The notes beneath the pieces are model-generated. The model searched no databases. It worked only from the letters and a program-made list of their open reading frames with translations, and was not told the DNA's origin. The translations under genes and the position numbers were made by a program. A stretch of 64,000 bases of DNA from RGIG5612 sp045616165 (lineage in GTDB: Bacteria; Bacillota; Clostridia; Lachnospirales; Lachnospiraceae). Positions 7,009-13,749 of this stretch are shown here, one piece after another. Every line of letters starts with the position of its first letter. The stretch's first letter is position 1. Where the stretch lies: contig JAZLGF010000026.1 of NCBI GenBank assembly GCA_045616165.1, forward strand, positions 5,986 to 69,985, given 5' to 3'.

Positions 7009-8366
7009 TATTTTTTTCTTTTAATCTTCCAATAACCTTTACGGTCGGACCCAACTCTTTCAATCAATCCTTTTTCTTTCAAGGATTTCAAGTACATAGT
7101 TACCGATACGCGGCTCACATTCAACTTGTCCGCAATCTGTTGTGATGTATAACCAGGATCTTCTAAAATCAACTTGAAAGTCTCTCGTTCCTTATCAGAT
7201 AACTTATCAGATAACTTATCAGATAAATTGCTATTCATCTTATCAGTCATTCTTACAATTCTATCTTCTGGTCCGGTAAATTTTATCATAATATCCCCCG
7301 AATGAACTGTATATTCGGGCACTGGCAGACCATCAGCTGTGCAAGCATTACAAATTTTTTCGATACCACGTCCCCAGCTCTCGATAAATCCAGCAAAATA
7401 AAAGACTGATGCTACATTTGGATTATAAGGTCTTGACGCATGTTTTTGCATTAAATTCTCCTGCGTCCAATCTTCCGGAAGACTTCCTATATTTGCTATA
7501 TAAAGTTTATCTTCATACACACTAATCTGAATCGGTATGCCAGATTGATACTGTTTGTGGCAGATTGCATTCAACAGCGCTTCTCGCAAAGCCTCTTTTG
7601 GTACAAAATATTTTTCGATTCGTTGGATGCCTTCATAAGTAATCTTAGCTTTCATATATTTCAAATAAATCAAATCAATTGACTTATCAACTTGTTCTAA
7701 TAATGAACCATGAATTTCATCTTGATATAAAAGATCAGCATCATTTTCAAAATATCCAATCTTTAAATATGCACCAAGTTGATACTTTTCTGGATCCTTA
7801 CTGAATAATAGCATCGCCGCATTTGTTAGATAATCACCATTTATTAAATGTAACTTATCCAAAAGTACTTCTTTTGATTCTTCCAAAAGTGTCGAATCTA
7901 TCCTACCTTTCTTTGCAGCAAGTTTCTTGAATTTTAAGACCGCATCATCATCAACATCTTCTATTTTGAATGCTGGCATTGGAGAATTATCCCATGTTGA
8001 ACCATGTTTTCTTAAAAGGAATGCCTCAAGTGCGGGCCCTGTCAAAATCTGTTTTGTACTTCCACTGCGATAATGATAAACACCCTTATAAGGAATTCCT
8101 ACTGGATAAGGAGGCACATCAATTTCAATATATTCTTTCTCCCCTTCAATCAAAAGATTGATATCAACAATAATTCCCATCGTGTCTCGGACTTTATTTG
8201 GAATTTCTTCAAGCAATCTTTTAGAATTACTTATTCCAACAACAGTTCCATCATCATCGCACCCGATATATATCCTGCCACCTTGTGCATTGGCAAAACC
8301 ACAAATCCATTTCAAATATTCATCTCTCCAAGATTCTTTCCATTCAATATTCTGATTTTCCGCCAT
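7008..8366 (-). CDS. AlbA_2/Schlafen-like ATP-binding protein with winged helix
   Basis: 452 residues from the chosen ATG, which has GGAGG five bases upstream; a GTG at 8378 is less likely. Residues 1-120 form an AlbA_2 (Schlafen-like) domain with FANAQGGRIYIGCDDDG. The middle resembles the GHKL-type ATP-binding region of RecG-related regulators (EALLNAICHKQY, later SWGRGIEKI). The last 65 residues are a winged helix (QQIADKLNVSRVSVTMYLKS). Family members are often annotated as putative transcriptional regulators and are frequent in defence islands. A 12-base tandem repeat gives LSDK three times in the linker. The stop overlaps the start of the TOTE-like gene. The role is inferred only. Confidence 0.75.
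   Translation of the reverse strand: MAENQNIEWKESWRDEYLKWICGFANAQGGRIYIGCDDDGTVVGISNSKRLLEEIPNKVRDTMGIIVDINLLIEGEKEYIEIDVPPYPVGIPYKGVYHYRSGSTKQILTGPALEAFLLRKHGSTWDNSPMPAFKIEDVDDDAVLKFKKLAAKKGRIDSTLLEESKEVLLDKLHLINGDYLTNAAMLLFSKDPEKYQLGAYLKIGYFENDADLLYQDEIHGSLLEQVDKSIDLIYLKYMKAKITYEGIQRIEKYFVPKEALREALLNAICHKQYQSGIPIQISVYEDKLYIANIGSLPEDWTQENLMQKHASRPYNPNVASVFYFAGFIESWGRGIEKICNACTADGLPVPEYTVHSGDIMIKFTGPEDRIVRMTDKMNSNLSDKLSDKLSDKERETFKLILEDPGYTSQQIADKLNVSRVSVTMYLKSLKEKGLIERVGSDRKGYWKIKRKK
7196..7231. repeat. 12-bp microsatellite (ATAACTTATCAG, three copies)
   Basis: Three tandem 12-base units encode repeated SDKL residues in the linker between the ATPase-like region and the winged helix of the AlbA_2 protein. 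Unit number changes keep the frame, so slippage would alter linker length only. Confidence 0.8.
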
Positions 8367-8443
8367 TATATCCTCCACTGGTTACTTATATTTGCCTAAT
8401 TATTATAACATGTTTTAAATGTGCTTTATGATTAATCTAAAAC

Positions 8444-8764
8444 TTACTGTATATGCTCATCTATGTATTCCTTTCCAAGAGCTCTAATTATCTGTTTTTT
8501 ACTTTTTCTTAGTTCTTTTAATGCAGCTTGGTTTTCTTTTCGTTTTTGGATTTGTTTCTTTAATAAATCCAGTTCTTCAGGTTTTATATAGCGACTTATT
8601 ACTTTGTCATTTTCTCGATACATTAAATAATTATATTGTTTATTCGCAATATTTTTTATTTGGATTGATCCTTTTGGTAATTGTTCTTGTTCAATAAGAA
8701 TAGCTTTTTCTATTCTTATTGAGCGTTCATATTCTTCAAGCATTACTTCTTCTATAACTGACAT
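8444..8764 (-). CDS. Small charged protein of unknown function
   Basis: 106 residues from the ATG (a TTG three codons upstream is possible). The middle reads LPKGSIQIKNIANKQYNYLM then YRENDKVISRYIKPEEL, and the C-terminus is a lysine-rich helix. The shape recalls small proteins with a β-rich middle and helical tail found on mobile elements, but I do not assign a family firmly. A stem (TTAACCAAC with GTTGGTTAA) ends two bases before the start codon and no clear Shine-Dalgarno site is present. A fragment of its 3' end is left in module 1 at 2366-2465. Confidence 0.65.
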   Translation of the reverse strand: MSVIEEVMLEEYERSIRIEKAILIEQEQLPKGSIQIKNIANKQYNYLMYRENDKVISRYIKPEELDLLKKQIQKRKENQAALKELRKSKKQIIRALGKEYIDEHIQ

Positions 8765-8765
8765 G

Positions 8766-8805
8766 TTAACCAACTTTCTTTAGAGATATTTAATTTGTTG
8801 GTTAA
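8766..8805 (-). promoter_or_regulatory. 9-bp inverted repeat abutting the small gene's start
   Basis: TTAACCAAC at 8766-8774 and its exact complement at 8797-8805 flank a 22-base loop immediately upstream of the ATG at 8764. It could be a repressor operator or an mRNA hairpin that limits ribosome access. Confidence 0.5.
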
Positions 8806-8843
8806 ATGATAATCCACTAAATAAATTTTGTCAAATGAATATT

Positions 8844-8857
8844 GAGGGTGGGATTCG
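8844..8857 (-). repeat. tRNA-Ser 3'-end remnant R5
   Basis: Shortened copy (GAGGGTGGGATTCG) lacking the first acceptor-stem bases. It leads into GC-rich copy B3. Confidence 0.7.
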
Positions 8858-8934
8858 CTCCGGCGGCTTAGCCGCCTTTCACGCCGCGTCAGCTGCTTCG
8901 TGCTCGCGCACTCGCATCTTCCCTGTTCGAATCC
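8846..8934. repeat. GC-rich palindromic element, copy B3
   Basis: Runs from GGTGGGATTCG to CGAATCC, nearly identical to copy B4 through the CTCCGGCGG...TGCTCGCGCACTCGCATCTT core. Its base composition contrasts sharply with the flanks. Confidence 0.75.
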
Positions 8935-8939
8935 TATTT

Positions 8940-9126
8940 TCTCCGCCAAAATGAAAAAAATGAAATCGGCGGAGAAAAACACGCTATATTTCTACGCCAA
9001 ATTAAAAAATCGAGAATTGGCGGAGAAAAACAACAAATTTCTCCGCCAAAATGAAAAAAATAAAATCGGCGGAGAAAAACATGCTATATTTCTACGCCAA
9101 ATTAAAAAATCGAGAATTGGCGGAGA
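8940..9126. repeat. Inverted-repeat array 2 (TCTCCGCC / GGCGGAGA), 100-bp unit
   Basis: A 100-base unit starts at 8941 and again at 9041. Each unit holds two hairpins: TCTCCGCC paired with GGCGGAGA (8940/8968, 9040/9068), then a weaker CTACGCC stem closing on GGCGGAGA at 9019 and 9119. Open frames through it are low-complexity shadows. It is the module 2 equivalent of the array at 2591-2790. Confidence 0.85.
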
Positions 9127-9201
9127 AATCCACTTAGCTGATGCAAATATTTCGATGCATGCAAAAACAGAAGCCTTCATAGACTCCTGTTTCAAAATTC
9201 A

Positions 9202-9219
9202 CGGAGAGGGTGGGATTCG
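9202..9219 (-). repeat. tRNA-Ser 3'-end remnant R6
   Basis: Exact 18-base copy of the tRNA-Ser 3' end, 152 bases from the intact tRNA, followed by GC-rich copy B4. Confidence 0.8.
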
Positions 9220-9300
9220 CTCCGGCGGCTTAGCCGCCTTTCACGCCGCGTCAGCTGCTTCGTGCTCGCGCACTCGCATCTTCCTTGTTCGAATCCCACC
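9209..9300. repeat. GC-rich palindromic element, copy B4 (best preserved)
   Basis: Bounded by a perfect 11-bp inverted repeat, GGTGGGATTCG (9209-9219) and CGAATCCCACC (9290-9300). Both halves derive from the tRNA-Ser T-arm. The inside is GC-rich with a GGCGGCTTAGCCGCC hairpin. Confidence 0.8.
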
Positions 9301-9316
9301 TCTGAATCTGGTCGCA

Positions 9317-9343
9317 CAAAAAAAGATGCCACCGGCATCTTTT
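9317..9343 (-). terminator. Intrinsic terminator after tRNA-Ser
   Basis: Stem AAAAGATGCC (9321-9330) with GGCATCTTTT (9334-9343) and, read on the minus strand, a run of T. It would end transcripts of the tRNA and any read-through from ispD. It is duplicated at 3038-3060. Confidence 0.85.
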
Positions 9344-9353
9344 CTCGTGCGAA

Positions 9354-9439
9354 CGGAGAGGGTGGGATTCGAACCCACGTGCCCTTGCGGACAAACGGTT
9401 TTCAAGACCGCCTCGTTATGACCACTTCGATACCACTCC
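9354..9439 (-). tRNA. tRNA-Ser (UGA)
   Basis: The minus strand folds as a class II tRNA: acceptor GGAGTGG/CCTCTCC with one T-T mismatch, anticodon stem-loop GCGGT-CTTGAAA-ACCGT with anticodon TGA, a long variable arm, and T-arm GTGGG-TTCGAAT-CCCAC. CCA is not encoded. It lies about 60 bases downstream of ispD with no terminator between, so it may be co-transcribed with that operon. Its 3' end has served as an integration target, as shown by six partial copies to the left. Confidence 0.95.
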
Positions 9440-9500
9440 GAATTGTTTTGCAGTTGGTCGTTTCTGCAAAAGCCGCATCTTAACGGCACTGATTATTCTA

Positions 9501-10223
9501 TCAAATTAAGCGCGCTTTGGCAACCTCTAAATCCTCTTTGTCTGTAATCTTAATATTGGAATATGAAGTCTTTACAAGCTTTACTGGTGCGGATTTTCCG
9601 TAGGCCATTTCCCATATCATGCTATCGTCTGTGATAGCAGATTTTTGAACATCAGTAAAGTCACCAATCTTTTTATATGCATCAAAAATCTTCTTATAAT
9701 TAAATCCCTGTGGCGTTTGGATTTGCCATGTTAATGCTCGCGGTGTTGTTGACTCAACGAAAGCCACGCCATTTCCCTCACTCATTTTAGCTATCTTAAT
9801 TGTATCCTTAACCGGCATTGCTGCGATAGCCGCACCGTTTTCTTTTACCTCTTCAATAATATTATTAATCTCTTCAGGTTTGATAAATGGTCTGGCGCCG
9901 TCATGAATCAAAACGATATCATCATCTTTTGCAAAACTACTTAAATCATCGAGTCCATGCATAGCTGAAATAAAACGCTCTCTTCCGCCTTCGCAAACAC
10001 TAATAACTTTTTTAAAATTATATTTATCTACGATTTCATCCAAAACAAACCTCATAGAAGGTGCATCAGCAACAATACTAATTTTATCTATGTTACTCTC
10101 TTCGAAAGCCTTTATTGAATAATAAAGAAGAGGCTTTTCGTTAATATCAATATACTGTTTTGGAACAGGCCCGCCAACTCGAATTCCTTGGCCACCTGCT
10201 AAAATAATTGCAAAATTCATCAT
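9501..10223 (-). CDS. ispD: 2-C-methyl-D-erythritol 4-phosphate cytidylyltransferase
   Basis: 240 residues. It should transfer CMP to methylerythritol phosphate in the MEP isoprenoid pathway. Visible signatures are the N-terminal nucleotide-binding loop ILAGGQGIR followed by PVPKQY, then IHDGARPFI, PVKDTIKIA, QTPQGF and C-terminal NIKITDKEDLEVA. The loop carries an unusual VGGPVPKQ instead of the common MG..PKQ. The start overlaps the tsaD stop by four bases (ATGATGA). A ribitol-5-phosphate cytidylyltransferase (TarI-like) is a weaker alternative, since no teichoic acid partner sits beside it. Confidence 0.88.
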   Translation of the reverse strand: MMNFAIILAGGQGIRVGGPVPKQYIDINEKPLLYYSIKAFEESNIDKISIVADAPSMRFVLDEIVDKYNFKKVISVCEGGRERFISAMHGLDDLSSFAKDDDIVLIHDGARPFIKPEEINNIIEEVKENGAAIAAMPVKDTIKIAKMSEGNGVAFVESTTPRALTWQIQTPQGFNYKKIFDAYKKIGDFTDVQKSAITDDSMIWEMAYGKSAPVKLVKTSYSNIKITDKEDLEVAKARLI

Positions 10224-11242
10224 TCTAATTTAAGACCTGGAACAGCGTTTAAGTCTAGCCCATCTCTTTTACCATTAATAAATTCATAATATCCTGCTGC
10301 GCCAATCATTGCCGCATTATCGGTACAAAGTATAGGCTTTGGACAATAAAATTCTCCTCCTACACCTTCAACCGCTTCCTTAAGCGCACTACGCAAAGTT
10401 TGGTTAGATGCAACTCCACCTGCCATAGCAAACTTCTTCATACCGTATTCGTTCATTGCCATAAGCACACGATCTTTCATGCTATCTATAACAGCCTGCT
10501 GGAAAGATGCGGCTATGTCAGCCTGAAACCTTTCATCAATTTCCTGGCCTTTCATCTTATAAGAATTAATCGTATTTAACACAGCGCTTTTTACTCCGCT
10601 GAAACTAAAGTCATAAGGATTATCATCGATTTTTGCACGTGGAAAATCGAAAGCTTTTGGATTACCCTGGTGTGCTGCTTTTTCAACTTTTGGGCCGCCT
10701 GGATATCCAAGACCTATCGCACGAGCTATCTTATCGTACGCCTCACCGGCTGCATCATCTCTCGTGCGTCCGATTATCGTGTAATGAGTATAATCGTCTA
10801 CACGAACAAGATGGGTATGCCCGCCGCTTGCTACAAGGCAAAGAAATGGGGGCTCAAGTTCTGGATACTCAATATAGTTTGCACAAACATGACCTTTGAT
10901 ATGATGTACGCCAACAAGCGGAATATTTTTTGCATACGCAATCGCTTTTGCTTCGGATACTCCAACAAGTAAAGCGCCAACAAGCCCAGGTCCGTATGTA
11001 ACTGCAATTGCGCTTAAGTCATCAAGCGTTACGCTCGCATCCGATAATGCTTTCTTAATAACCTGATTAATTTTTTCGATATGTTTTCTTGATGCGATTT
11101 CCGGCACAACTCCGCCATAAAGAGTATGTAAATCAATCTGGGAATAAATCACATTTGATAACACTTCTCTGCCATTAACTGTAACTGCTGCTGCCGTTTC
11201 GTCACATGAAGATTCTATTGATAAAATAATTGTTTTGTCCAT
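10220..11242 (-). CDS. tsaD: tRNA t6A threonylcarbamoyltransferase TsaD
   Basis: 340 residues, normal length. It transfers threonylcarbamoyl to A37 of ANN-decoding tRNAs together with TsaB and TsaE. The actin-like ATPase fold shows in SIESSCDETAAAV near the N-terminus. The metal-binding pair is in SRKHIEKI and HHIKGHVCA, with SGGHTHLV and GGVASNQTLR further on. tsaB and tsaE lie in the same operon, so the full t6A module except TsaC is here. The start is two bases from the rnz stop. Confidence 0.96.
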   Translation of the reverse strand: MDKTIILSIESSCDETAAAVTVNGREVLSNVIYSQIDLHTLYGGVVPEIASRKHIEKINQVIKKALSDASVTLDDLSAIAVTYGPGLVGALLVGVSEAKAIAYAKNIPLVGVHHIKGHVCANYIEYPELEPPFLCLVASGGHTHLVRVDDYTHYTIIGRTRDDAAGEAYDKIARAIGLGYPGGPKVEKAAHQGNPKAFDFPRAKIDDNPYDFSFSGVKSAVLNTINSYKMKGQEIDERFQADIAASFQQAVIDSMKDRVLMAMNEYGMKKFAMAGGVASNQTLRSALKEAVEGVGGEFYCPKPILCTDNAAMIGAAGYYEFINGKRDGLDLNAVPGLKLE

Positions 11243-11244
11243 TT

Positions 11245-12156
11245 TTAGTCTTCTTCAAATCTTAATTCTATAGATTTTAAATCTTTGCCAGGTTCAACCT
11301 TGTCAAAAATTTTATGTACTTCGTCCATGTACTGTGCTGGATGAACTAGTGATGGGCTATAGTGTGTAAGCCACATGCGTTTTGGGTTAGCCTTTTTCCC
11401 GAGCTCAGCAGCTTCGTAAAAAGTCATATGTCTTTTTTGAACTGCATCCTCGTTCTTTTCCGGATCGCCGTACATGCCTTCACAAATAAATAAATCCGCA
11501 TCCGTTGCTTTCTCCGCGATGATATCGAGTGGTCTTGTATCTGTACAATATGTAACCTTAAGACCTTTTCGTTCCGGGCCCATTACCATATCAGGTGTAT
11601 ATATCTTTCCGTCTATTTCAACATCATCTCCGCGCTGCAATACTCCCCATGCTGTAACAGGAAGATTTAATTCTTTTGCTTTATCTACATCAAACTTTCC
11701 TGGTCTGTCTACAACTATGTTGTATCCGTAACATGTTATGCGATGTTTAAGTTTAAAAGCTTCTATTCTAAAATCTCCAAACCAAAACTCTTCTTCATCT
11801 TCCATAATTTCTATATAAGTTACAAGGAACGGAAGTTCTGGTGCTATAACGCGAAGCGACTCACAAACCTTACTTATGCCCTTTGGGCCAATGATTGTAA
11901 GTGGCGCTGTTCTATCAGCATTTCCCATAGTAAGTAAAAGGCCTGGAAGTCCTCCAATATGATCTCCATGAAAATGAGTAACACATAAAAGATCTATTGA
12001 TTTGAAAGACCATCCTTTTTCTTTGATTGCTATTTGAGTTGCCTCGCCGCAATCTATTAAAATATTAGAGCCATTAATGCGTGCCATTAAAGACGTCAAA
12101 TGGCGTCTAGGTAGTGGCATCATTCCTCCAGTTCCAAGTAAACAAACGTCTAACAT
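11245..12156 (-). CDS. rnz: Ribonuclease Z
   Basis: 303-residue metallo-beta-lactamase endonuclease that trims tRNA 3' trailers. The zinc motif THFHGDHIGGLPG is at about 80-92, with further ligands in YCTDTRPL, CEGMYGD and the C-terminal LTHYSPS. Length fits the short ElaC form. It overlaps rimI by seven bases. Its presence between t6A genes and upstream of a tRNA lacking an encoded CCA makes functional sense, because such tRNAs need 3' end cleavage before CCA addition. Confidence 0.95.
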   Translation of the reverse strand: MLDVCLLGTGGMMPLPRRHLTSLMARINGSNILIDCGEATQIAIKEKGWSFKSIDLLCVTHFHGDHIGGLPGLLLTMGNADRTAPLTIIGPKGISKVCESLRVIAPELPFLVTYIEIMEDEEEFWFGDFRIEAFKLKHRITCYGYNIVVDRPGKFDVDKAKELNLPVTAWGVLQRGDDVEIDGKIYTPDMVMGPERKGLKVTYCTDTRPLDIIAEKATDADLFICEGMYGDPEKNEDAVQKRHMTFYEAAELGKKANPKRMWLTHYSPSLVHPAQYMDEVHKIFDKVEPGKDLKSIELRFEED

Positions 12157-12593
12157 AATTTTTTCAAAAACAGTAGTGCGTCTTCTTTAGGATTACTATA
12201 AAAATTTTTCCTTTGGCCTACTAATTCAAAGTTTTCCTTTTCATATAATTTTATCGCTGGTGTATTACTTTGCCTTACTTCAAGATTTATTGATGTAACA
12301 CCACGCATCTTTACTTCTTCGTAAGCAATATCTAACAGTTCGCTTGCTATTCCTAAATTTCTAAATTCTTCATCAACCGCTATGCTTACTAAATTGCCTT
12401 CGTCAAGCACACACATCACTGCCGCATATCCAGCGATTCTCTCGTCATGTTTCGCAACTAAGAAAACTGTGTTTCCTTTTTCCATATATGTTGCAATACT
12501 TGCCGCACTCCAAGGTTGCCCAAAGAATTTTGATTCCATATCTGAAATCTTTTCAATATCTTCATATGTTAAATGGTAATATTTTATTTCCAT
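12150..12593 (-). CDS. rimI: Ribosomal-protein-alanine N-acetyltransferase-like RimI
   Basis: 147-residue GNAT protein. The acetyl-CoA loop appears as VDEEFRNLGIASELLD (a variant of Q/RxxGxG/A), followed by LEVRQSNTPAIKLYEKENFE. RimI acetylates the N-terminus of ribosomal protein S18 in E. coli and is commonly placed between tsaB and tsaD, as here. It shares one base with the tsaB stop (TAATG). Confidence 0.9.
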   Translation of the reverse strand: MEIKYYHLTYEDIEKISDMESKFFGQPWSAASIATYMEKGNTVFLVAKHDERIAGYAAVMCVLDEGNLVSIAVDEEFRNLGIASELLDIAYEEVKMRGVTSINLEVRQSNTPAIKLYEKENFELVGQRKNFYSNPKEDALLFLKKLC

Positions 12594-13333
12594 TATTCTT
12601 TTTCTTTGCTTTCTCGTTCCGCTTGCGAAACTTGGAAATATTCCGGAGCCTCACTATCAACGTCTGCGGTAAGCCCTAATCTATATTTAAGCTGACCTAC
12701 TAACGCAACTGTATCTGCTCTTGCAAGCATAGCTTCTTCCGTAGCAAGTCCATAATTGAATGTTGCTTTTTCTTCTATTTCATCTTCGTAAACTTCGGCA
12801 CCATCTCCCAAGAAAACAACAAGGGGTGGATTTCCATCAAGAGAAGTTAATGTATCTAACTGCTCCAAAAGTTCATCTACGCTCATCATCGTGCTATCTT
12901 GGAAAATATCAAAATCAACAGTGTTATCAGGACGTACTATAAAATTGAAAATTCCACAGTATACATTCTTTCGTCTTGCATCTATCATAGGAACAATAAT
13001 ACATCCTATTGCCTCAGGCATTAAAAGATTATAAGCCATAGCATGCAACGTCGGAACATGTACAAGTGGCTTATCAAGTGCAAGCGCAAGCCCTTTAGCC
13101 GTTGCTGCTCCAATACGAAGTCCTGTAAATGAGCCCGGTCCTCCGCTTACCGCAATAGCATCAATATCTTCTAATTTAACTTTTGTTTCTTTTAAAAGTT
13201 GATCTAATAATGGCATAAGAGTCTGCGAGTGAGTAACCTTAAAATCGCCCATTTTTATGCCGAGCAATTTACTTTCATCAACAATCGCTACTGATGCTAT
13301 TGGCCCTGATGTTTCAATACCTAAAACTTTCAT
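12593..13333 (-). CDS. tsaB: t6A complex dimerisation protein TsaB
   Basis: 246 residues. It is a TsaD paralogue without its own catalytic activity that scaffolds the TsaB-TsaD-TsaE complex. Signatures are ETSGPIASVAIVD at the N-terminus, VSGGPGSFTGLRIGAATAKG around 64-83 and MIDARRKNVYCG. It overlaps tsaE by four bases (ATGA). Confidence 0.95.
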   Translation of the reverse strand: MKVLGIETSGPIASVAIVDESKLLGIKMGDFKVTHSQTLMPLLDQLLKETKVKLEDIDAIAVSGGPGSFTGLRIGAATAKGLALALDKPLVHVPTLHAMAYNLLMPEAIGCIIVPMIDARRKNVYCGIFNFIVRPDNTVDFDIFQDSTMMSVDELLEQLDTLTSLDGNPPLVVFLGDGAEVYEDEIEEKATFNYGLATEEAMLARADTVALVGQLKYRLGLTADVDSEAPEYFQVSQAERESKEKE

Positions 13334-13749
13334 TCAACTGTAATCCTTCTATAGTCAAAACCTTTTTCTAAATCTTTTTCTATCGTTATAAATTTTGTCT
13401 TTTCTGGCAATATCTCTTCTATTTGTTTTCCCCATTCTATGATGCATACACCTTCGCCGAATGCATATTCATCAAATCCAATTTCTTCCATCTCGCTAGC
13501 ATCAGCAATTCTATAAACATCAAAATGATATAAGGGAAGTCTTCCTTCTTCATATGTTTGAAGTATAGTAAATGTTGGGGAACATATAGGAGTTTCGATT
13601 TCTAATCCTTTTGCAAATCCAGCTGTAAAGACCGTTTTTCCAACTCCTAAATCTCCATCAAGGCAAAAAACATCGCCTGGTTTTGAATTTCTTGCCAGTT
13701 CAAATCCTAAGGTATATGTTTCTTTTTCATTAAGTGTTTCGTATATCAT
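13330..13749 (-). CDS. tsaE: t6A ATPase TsaE
   Basis: 139-residue P-loop ATPase with Walker A GDLGVGKT (about 32-39), then FTAGFAKGL and IEWGKQIEEILP near the C-terminus. It drives the TsaB-TsaD turnover in t6A synthesis. Its ATG directly abuts the lysC stop codon (TAAATG). Confidence 0.95.
   Translation of the reverse strand: MIYETLNEKETYTLGFELARNSKPGDVFCLDGDLGVGKTVFTAGFAKGLEIETPICSPTFTILQTYEEGRLPLYHFDVYRIADASEMEEIGFDEYAFGEGVCIIEWGKQIEEILPEKTKFITIEKDLEKGFDYRRITVE

Noticed and set aside
8940..9126. CRISPR array
   Set aside because: Repeats alternate in orientation, are only about eight bases, and the inter-repeat sequence itself repeats. There are no unique spacers or cas genes.
1..9353. 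Integrase or transposase gene in the island
   Set aside because: No open frame shows recombinase motifs. Any integrase must lie outside the window or act from elsewhere.
8900..9421. 173-codon plus-strand frame across array 2
   Set aside because: It encodes the 100-bp DNA repeat and runs into the tRNA gene. Repeats explain it better than a protein.
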